From assembly GCA_963806635.1 (NCBI GenBank), contig CAWDZA010000015.1, forward strand, positions 558,001-622,000: a stretch of DNA of 64,000 bases. The letters are read 5' to 3'. The first letter of the stretch is position 1, and each line of letters begins with the position of its first letter. Below the pieces are notes generated by a model, which was not told where the DNA came from, ran no database searches, and saw only the letters and a program-made list of their open reading frames with translations. A program made the translations under genes and the position numbers. Below are positions 8,669 through 16,165 of this stretch, piece by piece. Source of the DNA: CAVVEQ01 sp963806635 (GTDB lineage: Bacteria > Chloroflexota > Anaerolineae > Anaerolineales > Anaerolineaceae).

Positions 8669-9126
8669 ATATCTCTGAATCATCAGGAAGATCCCTTGGA
8701 ATTGACCCGGGGGACAAACGGATAGGAGTCTCCGTTAGCGATGAAAGTGGAGTTATTGCCAGGCCGCTTTCGGTGATCCTACACAAGTCCCGGCGGGAGG
8801 ATGCCGCCAGGATCATCTCTCTCGCTGCTCAAAATGGGGTTTCGAAGATCATCGTTGGAACCGCACTGGGAGGAGACAGTGAACCCACCCCGGCGAGCAG
8901 AAAAGCTGAGCGTTTGGCGGATGAGATTAAGTCACAAAGTCCGTTTCCTGTGATCCTCTGGGATGAAAGCGGAAGCACGAGAAGCGTGAAGGAGACGATG
9001 ATGCAGGCAGGTATATCGAAGAAGGGGCGTTCCGGGCACCAGGACGCGGCTGCGGCGGCTGTTATTTTACAGGATTACCTGGATTGTCTTGACCATCCTG
9101 AATCAAAAGCAGAAAAAACGAAATGA
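8665..9126 (+). CDS. ruvX: RuvX/YqgF-family putative pre-16S rRNA nuclease (Holliday-junction-resolvase-like)
   Basis: A 153-residue protein with the RNase H-like fold signature LGIDPGDKRIGVSVSD (D14), a DES motif near residues 100-102 and HQDAAAAAV near D127. These match the YqgF/RuvX acidic catalytic site. Members process the 5' end of 16S rRNA in E. coli and were earlier proposed as Holliday-junction resolvases. The ATG overlaps the stop of the preceding gene by four bases, and its own stop overlaps the mltG start in the same way. The ruvX-mltG pairing is common in bacteria. Confidence 0.93.
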   Translation: MNISESSGRSLGIDPGDKRIGVSVSDESGVIARPLSVILHKSRREDAARIISLAAQNGVSKIIVGTALGGDSEPTPASRKAERLADEIKSQSPFPVILWDESGSTRSVKETMMQAGISKKGRSGHQDAAAAAVILQDYLDCLDHPESKAEKTK

Positions 9127-10250
9127 AAAAAAGCTGCCTATCGATCACGCTGCTTGCCATGGTCATCACGGCTTGTTTTGGAGTTGCTTATATCGTTTTA
9201 TCCTATATTCCCACAAGGGTAACTGAGACCTTTGGTTCACCAAATCCCGCTCTGAGCCCAACTCAACGACTCCGTTACCCGATCGAGCTTTTTCTCCATA
9301 AGCAGGAGTTGTTCACGCCTACCGGTGGAACAGAGAGCGAACCATTGGATTTTGATATTGCATCGGGTGAACCTGTCTCCAGCATAAGCGCGAGACTCGA
9401 AGAAATGACCTTGATACCAGACGCGGCGCTGTTCGGCCATTTGCTTATCTATACCGGACTGGATACGTCGATACAATCCGGCAGGTTTAAAATCTCCAAG
9501 GCGAAAAGTCCGGTGGAGGTAGCTGTGATGCTTGCTGATCCAACAGCGGTGCTGATCCCGTTTTCGGTACTCCCCGGTTGGCGGCTGGAAGAAATCGCAG
9601 ACTCTGTTAAAACCTACAATTTCCCGTTTTCCGGAGCAGATTTTCTGGCTGCAGCGGAGAATCCAACTTCAATTGGAATTAATCCACCTCTTGTAGGGGC
9701 AGTTACCCTGGAGGGGATGATTCCGCCTGGGATCACGTACATAAATAAGAATATTGGGTTAAGAGATTTTATAAAGGCAATCCTTGAAAAATCCGCCGGG
9801 ATGATCACCCCTGAGATGGGTCAGGCATTTAATGCACATGGTTTGACAGAGTATCAGGCGGTCATACTCGCCTCCATTGTCCAGCGGGAAGCAGTTCAAG
9901 AAAGCGAGATGGGCACGATCGCGTCGGTCTTTTTAAACCGGCTGAATCAGGGGATGAAATTGGAAAGCGATCCAACTGTGCAATACGCGCTCGGTTACGA
10001 CACCGAGGGCGGGACCTGGTGGAAAAATCCCCTCAGCCGGGATGACTTACAAGTGAATTCGCCTTATAATACCTACCTGTTCGGTGGGCTGCCGCCATCA
10101 CCAATCAGTAGCCCAAGCCAGGAAACGCTTTCTTCCGTGGCATTTCCGGAACAAACAAATTTCATTTTCTTTCAGGCGAAATGTGATGGTTCAGGTTATC
10201 ATAATTTCGCGGTTACTTATGAAGAACATGTATCGAATTCATGCAATTAA
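9123..10250 (+). CDS. mltG: Endolytic murein transglycosylase MltG
   Basis: A 375-residue YceG-like protein that cuts nascent glycan strands at the membrane. One N-terminal transmembrane helix (about residues 9-27) precedes a LysM-like region (VSSISARLEEMTLI) and the lytic domain. The catalytic glutamate is E256 in ASIVQREA, followed by ASVFLNRLNQGMKLESDPTVQYALG and LPPSPISSPS. The usual EG-PDTY block reads LEGMIPPGITYI, a local departure. It starts within the ruvX stop. The presence of mltG means the cell makes peptidoglycan, which not all Chloroflexota do. Confidence 0.93.
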   Translation: MKKSCLSITLLAMVITACFGVAYIVLSYIPTRVTETFGSPNPALSPTQRLRYPIELFLHKQELFTPTGGTESEPLDFDIASGEPVSSISARLEEMTLIPDAALFGHLLIYTGLDTSIQSGRFKISKAKSPVEVAVMLADPTAVLIPFSVLPGWRLEEIADSVKTYNFPFSGADFLAAAENPTSIGINPPLVGAVTLEGMIPPGITYINKNIGLRDFIKAILEKSAGMITPEMGQAFNAHGLTEYQAVILASIVQREAVQESEMGTIASVFLNRLNQGMKLESDPTVQYALGYDTEGGTWWKNPLSRDDLQVNSPYNTYLFGGLPPSPISSPSQETLSSVAFPEQTNFIFFQAKCDGSGYHNFAVTYEEHVSNSCN

Positions 10251-10265
10251 ATCCGGAGGTAACGA

Positions 10266-11018
10266 ATGAGTTCTGTTTTGGGAATCGATATAGGTGGATC
10301 TGGCATCAAGGCAGGTCTTGTGGACGTGGAGAGCGGGAAAATGATCTCCCAGCGCATTCGAGAGGATACTCCTCCGGACGGGGATCCCAAGGAGATTTCG
10401 AAGATAATCCACAAAATGTATGAGGCTTTTTCCTGGGAAGGGGCGGTTGGAGTTGGGTTTCCAGCAGTAATCCTGGACGGGGAAGCATTCAGCGCAGCGA
10501 ATATCTCTGAAGAGTGGATCGGATTGAATGTTAACGATCTGCTGGGAAAGGGTACGCAATGCAAGGTCTACACCGTCAATGATGCAGATGCCGCCGGAGT
10601 GGCGGAAATGGACTTTGGCGCTGGCAAGGACCGCAAACACGGGGTTGTAATGATGCTGACCCTGGGCACAGGGATCGGATCAGCCATATTCATAGACGGA
10701 ATTCTGGTACCGAATACCGAACTGGGTCATCTTCAGATCAAAGGCAAGGACGCTGAAAAATGGACCTCCGCGGCAGTGAAGGAAACCCAAAAATTAAGCT
10801 GGAAGAAATGGTCCCACCGGTTGCAGATCTACTTTGATTACCTGGAACATCTTTTTTCACCCAACCTATTCATCGTTGGAGGCGGGGTGAGTAAGGACGC
10901 AGAGAAATTTCTGCCACGGTTGAAGACCCGGGCAGAGATCGTGCCAGCCGAATTTCAAAACCAGGCTGGTATCATCGGTTCGGCACTTTATGCTGCATCC
11001 AAAGAGAAATTGAATTAA
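10266..11018 (+). CDS. ppgK: Polyphosphate glucokinase (ROK family)
   Basis: A 250-residue ROK-fold sugar kinase. It shows the N-terminal phosphate loop (GIDIGGSGIKAGLVD), the catalytic region NDADAAGVAEMDFG and the second phosphate loop LTLGTGIGSAIF, followed by NTELGHLQIKG. The length, the GIGSA form and the lack of the ROK zinc-site cysteines match PpgK, which phosphorylates glucose from polyphosphate, and often from ATP as well. The ribosome site CCGGAGG precedes the ATG by six bases. It follows mltG by 15 bases, and a strong hairpin ends the transcript. Glucose 6-phosphate would feed the isomerase fusion and glycogen genes elsewhere in the window. Confidence 0.85.
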   Translation: MSSVLGIDIGGSGIKAGLVDVESGKMISQRIREDTPPDGDPKEISKIIHKMYEAFSWEGAVGVGFPAVILDGEAFSAANISEEWIGLNVNDLLGKGTQCKVYTVNDADAAGVAEMDFGAGKDRKHGVVMMLTLGTGIGSAIFIDGILVPNTELGHLQIKGKDAEKWTSAAVKETQKLSWKKWSHRLQIYFDYLEHLFSPNLFIVGGGVSKDAEKFLPRLKTRAEIVPAEFQNQAGIIGSALYAASKEKLN

Positions 11019-11038
11019 TTCTATGACAGATAAATAGA

Positions 11039-11063
11039 GAATCCCCGGACATGCCGGGGATTC
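11039..11063. terminator. Hairpin terminator between convergent ppgK and ferredoxin genes
   Basis: A perfect 10-bp stem (GAATCCCCGG with CCGGGGATTC) closes a 5-base loop between two convergent genes. U-tracts are weak on both sides, so it may act bidirectionally or as an RNA 3'-end stabiliser. Confidence 0.75.
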
Positions 11064-11084
11064 ATCTATTAATTATCAGCAAGG

Positions 11085-11501
11085 TCAGGGAGTATTGATA
11101 GCTTCATATCCAGGCCCACTGGAAAAGAAGTCATAGTTGCACTTTATATCCGGGGTAAGATCGACCAACTCGCCACCCTTTAATTCCCGTGTATTGGTCA
11201 GATGTATCGGTTGGCTGTTGAAATCCAGCAGGTCATAGGGTTCTTCAAAGCCTGGGGTTCCATTAGGCATGGAAATTCGCTCCCCGCCTTTAGCCTTGAA
11301 TGCGGTGGGAACTTCGTCTTCTGGATAAATCGCCAGGACGGGGCACTCGCGCACGCATGCGCCGCAATCGATGCAGGTTTCCGGATCGATGTAATAAAGC
11401 GGGTATTGACCCTGGGGTTTACCCGGGACAATACATTCCACCGGGCAGACTGTAACGCATCCGCCGTCCCGAACGCATAAACTGGTGATTATGAATGTCA
11501 T
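11085..11501 (-). CDS. FdxA-like 7Fe/8Fe ferredoxin with a C-terminal extension
   Basis: A 138-residue bacterial ferredoxin. The first cluster region has C9, C15, C19 and C23, spaced like the 3Fe-4S side of FdxA. The second has C43, C46, C49 and C53 in CIDCGACVRECP, a canonical 4Fe-4S site. The last 80 residues are an acidic extension without cysteines. It serves as a soluble electron carrier. The ATG has AAGGAAA upstream, and the gene lies 11 bases after sodB on the same strand, so it is likely transcribed with it. The pairing with superoxide dismutase suggests a link to oxidative stress, which is an inference. Confidence 0.88.
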   Translation of the reverse strand: MTFIITSLCVRDGGCVTVCPVECIVPGKPQGQYPLYYIDPETCIDCGACVRECPVLAIYPEDEVPTAFKAKGGERISMPNGTPGFEEPYDLLDFNSQPIHLTNTRELKGGELVDLTPDIKCNYDFFSSGPGYEAINTP

Positions 11502-11512
11502 GAAGTTTTCCT

Positions 11513-12118
11513 TCAGGCGAGGAATTTGCCTTCAACATCTTTCCAATCTATGATCGCCCATATCGCGGAGAGATAATCTGCGCGGCGGTTCTGGTATTTC
11601 AGGTAATAGGCATGCTCCCACACATCAACTGCGAGCAATGGAGTCAGCCCTTCTGAAAGTGGGCAATCCTGGTTCGCGGTCGAATGGATCAGGAGGGATC
11701 CATCTCCTTTTTTGCTAAGCCACGCCCAACCTGAACCAAAGCGGGTGAGACCGGCTTTTTCCATCTGCTCTTTGAAAGGGGTAAACCCGCCAAAAGCCTT
11801 ATCAATCGCTTCGGCAAGTTTCCCGGAGGGCTGTCCGCTGCCATTGGGGGTGAGATTCTCCCAGTAAAGAGCGTGGTTGTAGAATCCGCCACCGTTATTC
11901 TTGACAGCAGTTCGAATTTCTTCCGGAATTTTCGAAAGGTCTTTGAGAATTTCAACGATTGATTTGGACGCGATCTCGGGATAATTCTCGAGGGTTGTGT
12001 TCAGGTTTTTTGTGTACGTTGCTTGATGTTTGGAATGATGGATCTCCACGGTCATCGCATCGATCACGGGTTCCAGGGCAGAATTTGCATATCTTAACTG
12101 CGGTAATTCGAAAGGCAT
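11513..12118 (-). CDS. sodB: Iron/manganese superoxide dismutase
   Basis: A 201-residue Fe/Mn superoxide dismutase converting superoxide to peroxide and oxygen in the cytoplasm. Metal ligands are visible as H27 in EIHHSKHQATY, the His of NHALYW, and the Asp and His of VDVWEHAYYLKYQNRR. The second-half GSGWAWL block is also present. The ATG at 12118 is preferred over a longer TTG reading because GGAGG stands six bases upstream. A consensus promoter precedes it and a ferredoxin gene follows. Metal preference cannot be told from sequence alone. It implies at least occasional oxygen exposure. Confidence 0.95.
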   Translation of the reverse strand: MPFELPQLRYANSALEPVIDAMTVEIHHSKHQATYTKNLNTTLENYPEIASKSIVEILKDLSKIPEEIRTAVKNNGGGFYNHALYWENLTPNGSGQPSGKLAEAIDKAFGGFTPFKEQMEKAGLTRFGSGWAWLSKKGDGSLLIHSTANQDCPLSEGLTPLLAVDVWEHAYYLKYQNRRADYLSAIWAIIDWKDVEGKFLA

Positions 12119-12163
12119 TTTATCCTCCAATTGATTTATTGATTGATTGTTCTGACGGAAAAA

Positions 12164-12192
12164 ATTGTAATTCTTTGGGTGCGGTTTGTCAA
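12164..12192 (-). promoter_or_regulatory. Consensus sigma-70-type promoter for sodB
   Basis: On the minus strand TTGACA (12187-12192) is followed after exactly 17 bases by TACAAT (12164-12169), 45 bases ahead of the sodB ATG. Confidence 0.75.
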
Positions 12193-12218
12193 ATTCAACA
12201 AAATTATAAATTGGCGTT

Positions 12219-12224
12219 TATAAT
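12219..12224 (+). promoter_or_regulatory. -10 element with very short leader for the EamA transporter gene
   Basis: TATAAT ends 11 bases before the ATG at 12236, leaving a leader of roughly five bases and no ribosome site. It lies back to back with the sodB promoter. Confidence 0.45.
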
Positions 12225-12235
12225 TTGCCGCTATC

Positions 12236-13174
12236 ATGAAATCCTCTGGCGAAGAAAAAGTTGTTTCACCTTATCTGGTATTGGGGTTTGGGATCCTGGC
12301 AGTCTCCACAGCTTCCATTTTTATACGATATGCCCAGCAGATGGCACCCTCACTTGCTATCGGCGCTTTTCGCCTGCTCATTGCCGCTGCCATCCTCGCG
12401 CCATTTGCATTTTCTAAAAATGCGCCTGAAATACGGGAATTTGACCGAAAAAAATGGGGGTTGATCATTCTGGCAGGGGGTTTCCTGGCGCTGCATTTTG
12501 CAGCCTGGATCACCTCGCTGGAATACACAACTGTGGCCAGCTCAGTTGTCCTGGTAACGACCGCTCCCCTCTGGGTAGCAATATTCTCACCGATCTTCTT
12601 GAAGGAGAAGATTACGCGTTTGACGATGATCGGCATCATCGTTGCGTTGTTGGGGAGTTTGATCGTCACATCCAGCAATCTGTGTCAATTTTCCAGCAAC
12701 CAAAATTCATGCTCCAGTCTGGGGACAACGGGGGATAGCCGATCGCTATTTGGTGACTTTTTGGCCTTACTCGGCGCATTTTTATCAGCCGGGTATCTGA
12801 TGGCTGGAAGGAAATTACGAAAAACGACCGGTTTGCTTCCTTATACTTTTACTGTTTATGCGGTGGCAGCGGTGTGTATGGCGGGATTGATGGTGATTCG
12901 GCGGACTCCATTCACGGGGTATCCTTGGACGGCTTACCTCCTATTTTTCGCGCTGGCCGTAATTCCCCAGATATTAGGGCACTCCTCGTTCAATTATGCC
13001 CTGCGGTATAAATCCTCAGCGCTGGTTTCGGTTGCGCTGCTGGGTGAACCGGTGGGAACTGTGATCCTGGCGTTCTTCTTATTGAAGGAAACACCTTCCA
13101 TGCCGGAGATCGTAGGTGGCATCATTATTCTTTCTGGAATTTATCTCGTCTCCAGAACGAGCGGAGACGAATAG
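12236..13174 (+). CDS. EamA-family (DMT superfamily) transporter
   Basis: A 312-residue membrane protein with about ten hydrophobic helices arranged as two EamA repeats. The first repeat includes FIRYAQQMAPSLAIGAFRLL, and the second ends with LGEPVGTVILAFFLLKETPS and IIGGIIILSGIYL-like residues. DMT carriers export amino acids, nucleobases or other metabolites; the substrate is not deducible here. A short charged segment before the first helix starts with MKSSGEEK. It is a single gene between the divergent sodB operon and the convergent malQ operon, ending seven bases before the malQ stop. Confidence 0.85.
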   Translation: MKSSGEEKVVSPYLVLGFGILAVSTASIFIRYAQQMAPSLAIGAFRLLIAAAILAPFAFSKNAPEIREFDRKKWGLIILAGGFLALHFAAWITSLEYTTVASSVVLVTTAPLWVAIFSPIFLKEKITRLTMIGIIVALLGSLIVTSSNLCQFSSNQNSCSSLGTTGDSRSLFGDFLALLGAFLSAGYLMAGRKLRKTTGLLPYTFTVYAVAAVCMAGLMVIRRTPFTGYPWTAYLLFFALAVIPQILGHSSFNYALRYKSSALVSVALLGEPVGTVILAFFLLKETPSMPEIVGGIIILSGIYLVSRTSGDE

Positions 13175-13181
13175 CAGCTGA

Positions 13182-14687
13182 TCAAGAGTTTTCAGGTTTG
13201 GAACGAGCGTAGAGAAAATTCATTTCCTGTATTCGCAACCGCAATGCTTCATCCAATGCGCTTGCATCCATCCTCCAGGACCAGTTCCCACCCAGCTTGC
13301 CAGGGAAATTCATTCTGGCTTCCGGGCCCAAGCTGAGAAAATCCTGCATAGGCGCGAGCGCCATCACCGCAACCGAAGACCAAACCGCTCGGATCATATC
13401 CCAGGAAATATCAGAACCGGAGCGAGCTAGATACCGCCGGCAAAGATCGCGCTCCTTCTCTGGAGCAGTTTCGTACCAACCGCGGACAGTGTCGTTATCG
13501 TGGGTGCCGGTATAAGCAACGCAATTCACCGGGTAATTATGGGGCAGGAAGGGATCCTCGGGATCTGAGGCAAACGCGAATTGGAGGATCTTCATTCCAG
13601 GCAGAGCGAATTGATCCCGAAGGGCAAAAACATCCGGGGTGATCTCGCCCAAGTCTTCGGCAATGATGGGTAGATCGACTAGCGAAGTCTGGAGCGCATT
13701 TAGAAAGGAATCTCCGGGGCCTTTCACCCATCGACCGATTTCCGCGGTGGGGTTCCCCGCAGGGATCTCCCAATAAGCAGCGAAGCCGCGGAAGTGATCC
13801 AGGCGGAGCAGATCAAATTGACGCAGGTTGGCGCCTACGCGCTTGATCCACCAACTGTAGCCATCTCTTTTATGCACATTCCAGCGGTAAAGCGGATTTC
13901 CCCAAAGCTGACCGGTAGGAGAAAAATAATCTGGCGGAACGCCGGCAACCACCGTGGGAAGGCGCTTTTTATTGAAAAAAAACATTTCTGGATGCGACCA
14001 GGCATCCGCACTATCGGCTGAGATGAAGATAGGGATATCCCCGATGATTCTCAGACCCTTTGAATTCGCAAAATTCTTCAGCGTGGACCACTGGCGGAAA
14101 AAGAAGAATTGCAGGAAATATTGATAAGTGATTGCATTTGAATTGTTTCTCACGAACTCTTCTAATACACGGGGATCGCGAAAGCGGAATTCCTCTGGCC
14201 AATCCTGCCAACCAACACCACCGAAAGTGCGTTTGATCGCCATAAAGAGCGCGAAATCGGTAATCCAGAATTCTTGATCCTTGAGGAAATCACGATAATT
14301 ATCCAGGAGCTGATGACGTTTGGTTTTCTGAAATCGTTTATATGCAATTGCGAGAAGTTTATCCTTCCAGTCCATCATTGCCGGGAAATCGACAGCTTCC
14401 CGGTTTAAGGCAGGACGTGTGGAAAAATCATCGAGTCGGAGCAGGCCATCATCCAAAAGGAGTGAGGGTGAGATCAAATATGGGTTTCCTGCAAAAGCCG
14501 AGAAACACTGGTAGGGAGAATCACCGTACCCTGTTTGACCCAGCGGCAATACCTGCCAGAGAGAACAGCCCGAATCGGCCAGGAATTCCACCCAGCGGTA
14601 GGCTTCGGGTCCAAGATCTCCGATGCCATCCGGTCCGGGAAGGCTGGTGGGATGCAGGATAATCCCTGCGCTTCGTGAATATTTCAT
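13182..14687 (-). CDS. malQ: 4-alpha-glucanotransferase (amylomaltase, GH77)
   Basis: A 501-residue GH77 enzyme that moves alpha-1,4-glucan segments between chains in maltodextrin and glycogen turnover. Typical blocks are visible: GIGDLGPEAYRWVEFLADSG at the start, RLDHFRGFAAYWEIP holding the nucleophile Asp, IAEDLGEITPDV with the acid/base Glu, and YTGTHDNDTVRGW with the third carboxylate. The length is normal. Its ATG overlaps the glgA stop by four bases, so the two are translationally coupled. Confidence 0.95.
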   Translation of the reverse strand: MKYSRSAGIILHPTSLPGPDGIGDLGPEAYRWVEFLADSGCSLWQVLPLGQTGYGDSPYQCFSAFAGNPYLISPSLLLDDGLLRLDDFSTRPALNREAVDFPAMMDWKDKLLAIAYKRFQKTKRHQLLDNYRDFLKDQEFWITDFALFMAIKRTFGGVGWQDWPEEFRFRDPRVLEEFVRNNSNAITYQYFLQFFFFRQWSTLKNFANSKGLRIIGDIPIFISADSADAWSHPEMFFFNKKRLPTVVAGVPPDYFSPTGQLWGNPLYRWNVHKRDGYSWWIKRVGANLRQFDLLRLDHFRGFAAYWEIPAGNPTAEIGRWVKGPGDSFLNALQTSLVDLPIIAEDLGEITPDVFALRDQFALPGMKILQFAFASDPEDPFLPHNYPVNCVAYTGTHDNDTVRGWYETAPEKERDLCRRYLARSGSDISWDMIRAVWSSVAVMALAPMQDFLSLGPEARMNFPGKLGGNWSWRMDASALDEALRLRIQEMNFLYARSKPENS

Positions 14688-16153
14688 TTTTCATCCGCTT
14701 TTGTTTGAACAAGCTCCGAGTAAACTCGCGCATACTTCAAGGCAGATTTTCCCCAGGAGAAATCGGCTTTCATCGCATTTACCCGAATTTCAGACCAATA
14801 TTTAATATCCGAAAAATCCTGGATAGCGGCAGATAAACCTGTGCTAAACAGATCCACGTTTGGATGGCGAACCAGGTAGCCAGTTTTCCTTTTCCGAGGG
14901 GCATTGGTGATGGTGTCTTTTAGACCGCCGGTTGCCGTGGCGACGGGGATGCAACCATACCGCATGGCTATCAGCTGCGAGAGGCCACAGGGTTCGTAAC
15001 GGGAGGGCATCAGGAGAATATCCCCGCCAGCGTACATCCGATGGGAGAGATCGGAGTCGAATTTTAGGATCGAGCGAACCCGTTTTTTATATTTCTTTTC
15101 AAGTGCGAGGCATTCTTTTTCGAGCCGAGGATCGCCGCTGCCCAATATAACCGTCTGCCAGCGGGTACTGGCAAGTCCGCGGAGCGTCTGGAGAGCGATA
15201 TCTATCCCTTTTTGAATATCCATGCGACTGATCAGAACCAGTAATGGCATATCCGCATCTTCTGGGAGGTTCAGTTCATTTTGGAGGGCGATCTTGTTCT
15301 TTTGTTTAGCGATAAGCGTAACCGGACCGAAATTCGTTGAAATTAACGGATCAGTTAGCGGATCCCAAACTTGGGTATCTATCCCATTCAAAATGCCGGT
15401 TATTTTATGCCTATTCTTTTTGAGAAAACGATTCAAACCGCAGCCGAATTTCGTTGTCTGAATCTCCTGGGCGTATTGCAGAGAAACCGGAATGATTCGA
15501 TCGACTGTGGAAAGTCCCATGGGCAGAGGATGGCTCCGACCCCAAATGGGTAGATCCTCCGTGGTGGCGGGGGGGATCTGAAATTCAGCCAGGGAACTCT
15601 CCGTGCCTGCACCCATGAAAGGCAGATTGTGGAGGGTAAGTATCGAATGAGGGATTCGGTTACTGCCAGGCTGGACATTAAGGTAAGCGGCCAGGGCGGT
15701 ATGCCAGTCATTCACATGCAGGATGTTCGGTTTCCAGGTAATTGTTTCTATGAGTTTAAGGGCTGCAAGGGAAAATAGCGTGAATTTGATCCCATCCTCC
15801 GATGTCACCTGGCTGTAAACAACCGGGGCGTTGTCAATTATTGCGGCATCAATAAGATAGAAGACTACACCACCAACATCCGCAGAATAGACCCTCACCC
15901 GGTAATTCGAATTCAAGGATTTTATGAAAAAAGTGGCAGTGGGAGGGGTATTTTTATAGCTTTGATCAATTTGAGGATGATAAGGGATCGCAACGCGGAT
16001 ATCCAACTTCACGGGTTTATCATCCAGGTGGTGGATCTGCCTTAGTGCTAAAGGCAAGGCGCCAGCCACATCCCCCAGACCGCCAACTTTAATGAAAGGT
16101 ACAGCCTCAGCGGCGAGGAAAAAGACTTTGATTTCGGTTAGGGAGCCCTTCAA
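14684..16153 (-). CDS. glgA: Glycogen synthase (GT5 family)
   Basis: A 489-residue bacterial glycogen synthase, transferring glucose from ADP-glucose to growing alpha-1,4-glucan. The N-terminal KVGGLGDVAGALPLAL block holds the substrate-binding Lys. HVNDWHTALAAYL and the C-terminal RYEPCGLSQLIAMRYGCIPV-type block are family signatures. The start shown is TTG at 16153, 12 bases after the upstream deaminase gene. No glgC or glgB is in the window. It is paired with malQ downstream for storage-glucan metabolism. Confidence 0.93.
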   Translation of the reverse strand: MKGSLTEIKVFFLAAEAVPFIKVGGLGDVAGALPLALRQIHHLDDKPVKLDIRVAIPYHPQIDQSYKNTPPTATFFIKSLNSNYRVRVYSADVGGVVFYLIDAAIIDNAPVVYSQVTSEDGIKFTLFSLAALKLIETITWKPNILHVNDWHTALAAYLNVQPGSNRIPHSILTLHNLPFMGAGTESSLAEFQIPPATTEDLPIWGRSHPLPMGLSTVDRIIPVSLQYAQEIQTTKFGCGLNRFLKKNRHKITGILNGIDTQVWDPLTDPLISTNFGPVTLIAKQKNKIALQNELNLPEDADMPLLVLISRMDIQKGIDIALQTLRGLASTRWQTVILGSGDPRLEKECLALEKKYKKRVRSILKFDSDLSHRMYAGGDILLMPSRYEPCGLSQLIAMRYGCIPVATATGGLKDTITNAPRKRKTGYLVRHPNVDLFSTGLSAAIQDFSDIKYWSEIRVNAMKADFSWGKSALKYARVYSELVQTKADEK

Positions 16154-16165
16154 TTGTTTGCCTGG